Source: Lachnospiraceae bacterium (lineage in GTDB: Bacteria > Bacillota_A > Clostridia > Lachnospirales > Lachnospiraceae). Taken from it: a DNA stretch of 5,303 nucleotides. Below are positions 1 to 3,059 of this stretch, one piece after another (within the stretch, counting starts at the first letter, position 1; the number at the start of each line of letters is the position of its first letter). The notes beneath the pieces are model-generated. The model was given only the letters and a program-made list of their open reading frames with translations, was not told where the DNA came from and did no database searches. The translations under genes and the position numbers were made by a program. The stretch is taken from the NCBI GenBank assembly GCA_017435025.1, contig JAFSFU010000265.1, forward strand, positions 1 through 5,303. The letters are read 5' to 3'.

Positions 1-965
1 AGGCCGGAGTCCTCCGCATGGTCCTGAATTAAGTGACGGATCGCGTGGAGACAGCGATGTACCGCACCTTTATGATCATTTTCATCACAGTAGTCCTGTC
101 TCAGCGGTCGTTCCTGATAGTAAGCAACATGCACCGCATGTCGCACCAGCTCATCGATACCCTGATTTTTCGCCGCAGAGATCGGAATAACCGGAACACC
201 AAGAAGCTGCTCCATGCCGTTGACATCAATATAACCGCCGTTGCCATGGACCTCGTCCATCATATTCAGTGCAACAACCATCGGAATGTTCATTTCCAAA
301 AGCTGCATGGTCAGATACAGGTTTCGTTCAATATTGGTCGCATCCACGATATTGATAATTGCAGTCGGCTTCTCCTGCAGTACAAAATTTCTGGATACGA
401 TCTCTTCGCTCGTATACGGCGACATGGAATAAATACCCGGAAGATCTGTCACAACCGTGTTCGAATATCCTTTGATCACACCATCTTTTCGATCTACCGT
501 AACGCCCGGAAAGTTTCCCACATGCTGATTGGAACCGGTCAACTGGTTGAACAGAGTTGTCTTTCCGCAGTTCTGGTTGCCAATCAACGCGAAGGTCAGT
601 TTTGTACCCTCCGGGAGAACCTCTTCATCTTTGGAATCGTGATACTTTCCGGCCTCGCCAAGACCAGGATGCTCTGTCCGCTTTACCTCCGGCTTCTTTA
701 CCTCTTCCTTTTTACTATGCTCCACCGGCATTACATCAATCTTCTCTGCGTCTGCAATTCGGATTGTCAGCTCATATCCGTGAATACGTAGTTCCATCGG
801 ATCTCCCATCGGTGCCAGCTTTACGGCTGTCACTTCCGCTCCCGGAATCATGCCCATATCAAGGAAATGCTGTCGCAGTGCTCCTTCTCCGCCAACTGCA
901 GCGATGACCGCGGATTTACCGATTTCCAGATCTTTTAAAGTCATAGATTTCTTATCCGTTTTCAT
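1..965 (-). CDS. feoB: Ferrous iron transport protein, FeoA-FeoB fusion (N-terminal part, runs off left edge)
   Basis: This is the N-terminal 321 residues of a membrane Fe(II) transporter, translated by hand from the complement strand. Residues about 8-80 form a FeoA-like SH3 domain (MTLKDLEIGK..., then DMGMIPGAEV). A charged linker rich in Lys/Glu (about 83-120) follows, then the FeoB G-protein domain. Its GTPase motifs are G1 GNQNCGKTT (129-137), a G2 Thr in GVTVDRK, G3 DLPG (174-177), G4 NMMD (234-237) and G5 SAA (263-265). The membrane permease domain, expected after about residue 400, lies outside the window. The ATG at 965 is preceded by AAAGGA (977-982), 11 nt upstream. The next Met (residue 8) has no ribosome binding site. 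FeoA is usually a separate protein, and fusions to FeoB are known in Clostridia. The gene lies downstream of a truncated esterase whose 3' end appears to hold its promoter and a possible metal-regulator site. Family assignment is secure. Confidence 0.95.
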   Translation of the reverse strand, partial: MKTDKKSMTLKDLEIGKSAVIAAVGGEGALRQHFLDMGMIPGAEVTAVKLAPMGDPMELRIHGYELTIRIADAEKIDVMPVEHSKKEEVKKPEVKRTEHPGLGEAGKYHDSKDEEVLPEGTKLTFALIGNQNCGKTTLFNQLTGSNQHVGNFPGVTVDRKDGVIKGYSNTVVTDLPGIYSMSPYTSEEIVSRNFVLQEKPTAIINIVDATNIERNLYLTMQLLEMNIPMVVALNMMDEVHGNGGYIDVNGMEQLLGVPVIPISAAKNQGIDELVRHAVHVAYYQERPLRQDYCDENDHKGAVHRCLHAIRHLIQDHAEDSG

Positions 966-1047
966 ATGTATGTTTGTCCTTTGTCAAATGTATTTTCATG
1001 CCTTAATCGTTGTTATATCCGATTACTTCATATATGATCATACCGAA

Positions 1048-1063
1048 GGTAATCATGACTAAC
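1048..1063 (-). promoter_or_regulatory. Candidate operator (imperfect dyad) in the feoAB leader
   Basis: On the minus strand the site reads GTTAGTCATGATTACC. It is a 16-bp imperfect dyad centred on TCATGA, with 4 of 6 outer pairs symmetric. It would cover roughly +7 to +22 relative to the start site predicted from the promoter at 1076-1104, a position suited to repression. Such dyads in front of feo genes are commonly bound by DtxR/IdeR-type or Fur-type iron sensors, and the GTTAG/CTAAC flavour fits a DtxR-like box better. A separate perfect 10-bp palindrome, TATGATCATA, sits just downstream at 1033-1042. Regulator identity is inference. Confidence 0.4.
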
Positions 1064-1075
1064 TCGACTATCTAT

Positions 1076-1104
1076 ATCATATAACTTCTTTATCTTCCGG
1101 TCAA
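1076..1104 (-). promoter_or_regulatory. Predicted sigma-A promoter for feoAB
   Basis: On the minus strand a -35 box TTGACC (1104-1099) is separated by exactly 17 bp from a -10 box TATGAT (1081-1076). Each box has 5 of 6 matches to consensus. The predicted start is near 1069, giving a leader of about 105 nt before the feoAB ATG. The promoter lies inside the abnormal 3' end of the truncated esterase frame, immediately after its recognisable homology ends. This suggests that the DNA here belongs to the feo upstream region. Confidence 0.6.
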
Positions 1105-1570
1105 TGAAAATGTTAACTTCGGCCTTATCCCTTGCATACATGCAAAGTGCTGCTGTAAGACCACCGCCGGCACTTTCTCCTCCAACCATAATCTGACTGC
1201 TGTTGATTCCCAATTCATCTGCGTGCTCCTTTAGATATTTCAACGCAGCATAACAGTCATGAAGTGCTGCCGGATAAGGTGCTTTCTTAGAAAGCCGATA
1301 CTCCGGTGTGATAACTACTGCACCATACTTTTTCACAAGATCCATCGCTCTGGACATGTATATCATTTGTGCCATTCCCGTTACATAGCCGCCACCATGA
1401 ATCCATAGTATTCCCGGTGTTCTCTCCTTTGGTTTTGCATTTATGGTGGGATGGAGAATGAACAATTCCATTTCTGATTCTTCTACAAAGATTTTTTTAC
1501 TTTTTATCGTATAATACTTTCTCATTCCTTTACAATAGCACGAAAATAACGACTCTTCAATAGACGAATC

Positions 1571-1587
1571 ACCTCACTTCTTGAGGT
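1571..1587. other. Small hairpin in the divergent intergenic region
   Basis: ACCTCA and TGAGGT form a perfect 6-bp stem around a 5-nt loop (CTTCT) in the gap between the divergent esterase remnant and the peptide locus. Only a weak T-rich stretch (TCTTTG) follows on the plus strand, so it is a poor terminator. It could be a regulator-binding dyad for either flanking promoter or chance. No protein-coding potential is visible between 1526 and 1617. Confidence 0.25.
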
Positions 1588-1617
1588 TCTTTGCCCAAAT
1601 ATTAAACTGCCAAACCA

Positions 1618-1646
1618 TTGTTTCTATTTCTTCAAACCTTTATAAT
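1618..1646 (+). promoter_or_regulatory. Promoter of the small-peptide mRNA
   Basis: A perfect -10 hexamer TATAAT (1641-1646) lies 17 bp downstream of a weak -35 box TTGTTT (1618-1623, 3 of 6 matches). Transcription is expected to begin near 1653-1656, so the mRNA would open with GGGTACTGCC and carry a leader of about 115 nt before the peptide start. The long leader with structured elements supports this as the true start region. Confidence 0.6.
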
Positions 1647-1655
1647 TTATTCCAT

Positions 1656-1686
1656 GGGTACTGCCATTTACGGTAGGCGGTTTGTC
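1656..1686 (+). repeat. Left arm of a long imperfect inverted repeat bounding the peptide locus
   Basis: GGGTACTGCC (1656-1665) followed, after an 8-nt internal loop, by TAGGCGGTTT and GTC (1674-1686) is complementary to 1911-1936. Counting G-U pairs, 10 + 10 + 3 pairs form, with an asymmetric internal loop and a single bulged A. It lies at the predicted extreme 5' end of the mRNA. It can therefore act as a 5' arm of a 5'-3' long-range pairing, or be one end of a small mobile element. CTGCC/GGTAG inside this arm can also form a local 5-bp hairpin (with one G-U). Confidence 0.65.
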
Positions 1687-1694
1687 TTCTCCTC

Positions 1695-1761
1695 GGAGGG
1701 GATGCAAAAGCCCCTCCAATACTTAGAAACCATTTTGAATGGAATCCGAAGAAAGGAGGGG
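1695..1761 (+). promoter_or_regulatory. Leader switch: decoy Shine-Dalgarno, anti-Shine-Dalgarno, true Shine-Dalgarno
   Basis: The 11-mer GGAGGGGATGC occurs at 1695-1705 and again at 1755-1765. Only the second copy is positioned as ribosome binding site for the 31-residue peptide. CCCCTCC (1711-1717) lies between them and is perfectly complementary to GGAGGGG of both copies. Pairing with the first gives a tight 7-bp hairpin with a 9-nt loop and leaves the true site free. Pairing with the second hides it. A 5-bp hairpin CCATT/AATGG (1730-1742) shortens the distance between the anti-SD and the true SD. The mutually exclusive pairings are direct observation; their use as a switch controlling translation is inference, consistent with metastable structures known in type I toxin mRNAs. 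Confidence 0.65.
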
Positions 1762-1767
1762 ATGCTT

Positions 1768-1863
1768 ATGCTGACACTTGAAAGTTTGATCGCAGTCGTC
1801 GCTTTATGTGGAACGTTCTTTGGTATCGGCTATTCAATTGGATGTAATAGTGCGAAAAAATAA
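1768..1863 (+). CDS. 31-residue single-pass membrane peptide, putative type I toxin
   Basis: A short hydrophobic peptide begins MLTLESLIAVV and ends in a basic CNSAKK tail. Residues about 7-25 form one membrane segment that contains G15, G19, G21 and G25, a GxxxGxGxxxG glycine-zipper-like spacing. The ATG at 1768 is chosen because GGAGG (1755-1759) sits 8 nt upstream; the in-frame ATG at 1762 is too close to the same site. An open frame continues upstream to 1618, but that part covers the promoter, leader and hairpins and is not protein-like. The stop codon lies in the 5' arm of the terminator. Size, topology, structured leader and an opposing small RNA match type I toxins of the Fst/TxpA/holin-like kind, which act by inserting into the host's own membrane. 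I do not recognise the exact family, and a small membrane regulator is the alternative. No toxicity is demonstrated by sequence. Confidence 0.7.
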   Translation: MLTLESLIAVVALCGTFFGIGYSIGCNSAKK

Positions 1864-1896
1864 CCGCCTCAGCCTCAGAAACTAAGCGGTTATTTT
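1857..1896. terminator. Bidirectional intrinsic terminator shared by the peptide mRNA and the opposing RNA
   Basis: AAAATAACCGC (1857-1867) and GCGGTTATTTT (1886-1896) form a perfect 11-bp stem around an 18-nt loop. The plus strand ends in TTTT, and the minus strand reads GCGGTTATTTTTT, so both strands have a U-tract. The loop holds two tandem CCTCAG units (1867-1878), and a single inverted CTGAGG lies just outside at 1906-1911, allowing alternative pairing within the minus-strand RNA. The arrangement makes the two convergent RNAs overlap by about 40 nt at their 3' ends. Confidence 0.85.
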
Positions 1897-1910
1897 AACT
1901 CATAACTGAG

Positions 1911-1936
1911 GACAAAACCGTCTATCGGCAGTGCCC
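1911..1936 (+). repeat. Right arm of the inverted repeat bounding the peptide locus
   Basis: GAC, A, AAACCGTCTA, TC, GGCAGTGCCC is the partner of 1656-1686. Read on the minus strand it is GGGCACTGCC followed by TAGACGGTTTTGTC, a near copy of the left arm. TTTTT follows at 1937-1941. A plus-strand transcript that passes the first terminator could therefore close its 5' end onto its 3' end and stop at this second T-run. Confidence 0.65.
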
Positions 1937-1949
1937 TTTTTCTAATCTT

Positions 1950-1978
1950 ATGATAGCATGAATAACGACATTCTGCAA
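1950..1978 (-). promoter_or_regulatory. Promoter of the antisense RNA (extended -10)
   Basis: On the minus strand a -35 box TTGCAG (1978-1973, 4 of 6 matches) lies 17 bp from a -10 box TATCAT (1955-1950, 5 of 6). The -10 is preceded by TGC, the extended -10 element. The predicted start is near 1943. It is better than the peptide promoter in its -35 box, as expected if the small RNA must be in excess. Confidence 0.65.
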
Positions 1979-1991
1979 GGGTCTGACGGTT
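1969..1991 (+). repeat. Direct repeat copy A (left of hydrolase gene)
   Basis: This 23-bp segment starts CATTCTGCAAG and matches 3036-3058 at 20 of 23 positions. All three differences are transitions. It overlaps the -35 box of the antisense RNA promoter. Together with copy B it brackets the hydrolase gene, its promoter and its terminator. Confidence 0.6.
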
Positions 1992-2028
1992 GTTCATATT
2001 GTGTATTCTCGACTGCATTATCTTCATC

Positions 2029-2051
2029 GAATGTCAAAAAATCTGACATTC
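2029..2051. promoter_or_regulatory. Inverted repeat upstream of the hydrolase promoter, possible operator
   Basis: GAATGTCA and TGACATTC form a perfect 8-bp dyad separated by 7 AT-rich bases. It ends 7 bp before the predicted -35 box of the hydrolase gene, a location typical of an activator or repressor site. No long T-run follows on the plus strand, so it is not a convincing terminator there. The binding protein is unknown, and no regulator gene is present in the window. Confidence 0.4.
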
Positions 2052-2058
2052 TTCCTAC

Positions 2059-2087
2059 TTGACTTAATATTATGGAGATGTTAGAAC
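2059..2087 (+). promoter_or_regulatory. Predicted promoter of the hydrolase gene
   Basis: TTGACT (2059-2064, 5 of 6 matches) is followed after 17 bp by TAGAAC (2082-2087, 4 of 6). This predicts a leader of about 35-40 nt before the ATG at 2131. The weak -10 with a nearby dyad would fit activator-dependent expression. Confidence 0.45.
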
Positions 2088-2130
2088 ATAGTTAAAACTC
2101 AGTAAGTTACCTGCAAGGAGGGAGTAAGAT

Positions 2131-2970
2131 ATGGGAACTATCAATTCAAAATTACTGTATAAAGATCAAGAATATCATCCGTCAAATCCACTGTCAGACA
2201 GTTCGATGTTTGAATTTCCAACAGGCGATGGCGCCCTTTGGGGACAAGTCATGCGCCCGGATGGAAGTTTTGGCAGCTCACGTCCCTGTGTGATTTTCCT
2301 TCACGGTTTCCCGGGAGGAAACCGAAATGATGATTTTGCTCACGCTCTTTGCAGAGTTGGATGTGTTGTTTTAATCCTGCATCACAGAGGTGCCTGGGGA
2401 AGTCCGGGAACCTATCTGGTCTCCAATTGTATCGAAGATATCAAAGCACTGGCAGAGTATGTTCGCGGCGAAGAATTTGTAAATAAATATCTCGTTGCGC
2501 CTGAGAAAATCTATTTATTCGGACATAGCATGGGAGGAAATAATGCGTTAAATGCAGGAAAAGAACTTCCGTGGCTCCGAGGCATTATGATCATGGCGCC
2601 GTACGACTCCACATGTTATATCAGATCCGGTGAACCGGAACGTTTAAAAGATTTACTGAACGATGGAGCAAGATTTCTGAACTGCGATGGTGCCGAAGCT
2701 CTGTTTGCAGATATCTTTCAACATGCGGAAAATTGGAGTTTTGTAAATACTGCAAGCTTATTGAAGGAGCAGAACCTTCTGATTCTTTCCGGTTCCTATG
2801 ACGATGTTGCACCGGAAAAAGATATGGTACTACCTCTCTGGAATGAACTTGAGTCGTATCAGACACACGCAATTCACCGCCATTTCAGCTATCCGGCCGG
2901 ACATGCCCTGATGGGATGCAGAACAAATGTGCTCGAGGATATGGTATCTTTCCTGGAAGCAACTCTGTAG
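2131..2970 (+). CDS. Alpha/beta-fold serine hydrolase (S9 / dienelactone hydrolase-like), cytoplasmic
   Basis: A complete 279-residue hydrolase. The oxyanion region is FLHGFPGG (57-63) and the nucleophile elbow is GHSMGG with Ser133. The likely acid is Asp224 or Asp225 in SGSYDDVAP, and the likely base is His258 in PAGHALMG. All are in the canonical order and the length is normal for a single-domain esterase or acyl-peptidase-like enzyme. Residues 160-210 between strands form a helical lid-like insert. No signal peptide or membrane segment is seen, so it should act in the cytoplasm on a small ester, thioester or peptide-like substrate that the sequence does not reveal. The start is supported by AAGGAGG (2115-2121), 9 nt before the ATG. 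It stands alone, with its own promoter and terminator, convergent with the glycosyltransferase. It is unrelated to the truncated HSL esterase at 1028-1525, whose motifs differ. Confidence 0.88.
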   Translation: MGTINSKLLYKDQEYHPSNPLSDSSMFEFPTGDGALWGQVMRPDGSFGSSRPCVIFLHGFPGGNRNDDFAHALCRVGCVVLILHHRGAWGSPGTYLVSNCIEDIKALAEYVRGEEFVNKYLVAPEKIYLFGHSMGGNNALNAGKELPWLRGIMIMAPYDSTCYIRSGEPERLKDLLNDGARFLNCDGAEALFADIFQHAENWSFVNTASLLKEQNLLILSGSYDDVAPEKDMVLPLWNELESYQTHAIHRHFSYPAGHALMGCRTNVLEDMVSFLEATL

Positions 2971-2985
2971 CATATGAATCAATAA

Positions 2986-3021
2986 AACAGGCGCCTCCCA
3001 TTTTAAGGGACGGCGCCTGTT
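2986..3021. terminator. Bidirectional intrinsic terminator between hydrolase and glycosyltransferase
   Basis: AACAGGCGCC (2986-2995) and GGCGCCTGTT (3012-3021) form a perfect 10-bp GC-rich stem. TCCC/GGGA (2996-2999 and 3007-3010) extends it past one bulged C. The plus strand continues TCTTAATATT and the minus strand ends in TTTTATT, so it can stop both convergent genes. Confidence 0.9.
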
Positions 3022-3035
3022 CTTAATATTAAAAT

Positions 3036-3058
3036 CATTCTGCAAGAGTCTGATGATT
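3036..3058 (+). repeat. Direct repeat copy B (right of hydrolase gene, abutting the glycosyltransferase stop)
   Basis: This second copy of the 23-bp repeat lies 1067 bp from copy A, between the shared terminator and the stop codon of the glycosyltransferase. No -10 box follows at a proper distance on the minus strand. The promoter role that copy A has for the antisense RNA is therefore not conserved here. Confidence 0.6.
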
Positions 3059-3059
3059 C

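Larger units (their letters stand above)
1028..1525 (-). pseudogene. Truncated HSL-family (alpha/beta-hydrolase_3) esterase
   Basis: The frame gives 165 residues; the family usually has about 300. Residues 1-139 look like a normal N-terminal half. It has the oxyanion-hole motif HGGG at 43-46, the TPEYRLSKKAPYPAALHDC stretch (73-91) typical of the family, and the nucleophile elbow GGESAGG with Ser118. After about residue 139 (AEVNI, near base 1110) family-like sequence stops. It is replaced by a basic tail that overlaps the feoAB promoter and operator. The catalytic Asp and His of the C-terminal half are absent, and the remaining 60 bases before feoAB do not encode them in any frame, so activity is not expected. 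The ATG at 1525 abuts AAAGGA with no spacer, a poor ribosome binding site. A weak TTGAAG/TATTGT pair (1560-1555 and 1537-1532, spacer 17) would start transcription almost at the ATG. Most likely a decaying gene remnant; a repurposed short protein is less likely. Confidence 0.8.
1855..1943 (-). ncRNA. Putative antisense antitoxin RNA, about 90 nt
   Basis: The RNA is predicted from a good minus-strand promoter (1978-1950) to the U-tract of the shared terminator. No reasonable open frame or ribosome binding site is present, so it is likely non-coding. It would begin AGAAAAAGGGCACTGCC. It overlaps the 3' end of the peptide mRNA over the terminator stem-loop (about 1855-1896), giving about 40 nt of perfect complementarity, like the 3'-end overlap of TxpA/RatA. 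Its 5' part is nearly the same sequence as the 5' end of the mRNA rather than its complement, an unusual feature. Ends are estimated from promoter and terminator positions; existence of the transcript is inference. Confidence 0.55.

Noticed and set aside
33..907. Plus-strand open frames at 33-791, 241-432 and 557-907
   Set aside because: They are antisense to the feoAB coding region, whose minus-strand product has all five GTPase motifs. Their own products lack any recognisable domain.
982..987. TTGACA on the minus strand just before the feoAB start
   Set aside because: A -10 box at the proper distance would fall on the start codon itself and shows no good match. The AAAGGA ribosome binding site overlaps this region.
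1003..1056. 17-codon minus-strand frame (MITFG...) in the feoAB leader
   Set aside because: There is no ribosome binding site, its ATG lies inside the operator dyad, and it resembles no known leader peptide.
1618..1767. N-terminal extension of the small peptide up to a TTG at 1618
   Set aside because: This stretch holds the promoter, the predicted transcript start, the inverted-repeat arm and the SD decoy hairpin. The only good ribosome binding site points to the ATG at 1768.
1969..1991. CRISPR-like or tRNA-linked attachment site reading of the 23-bp repeats
   Set aside because: Only two copies 1 kb apart, no spacers, no tRNA gene and no integrase in the window.
2621..3045. Minus-strand frames at 2621-2872 and 2830-3045
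   Set aside because: They are shadows of the hydrolase gene and its terminator, without ribosome binding sites or domain-like content.
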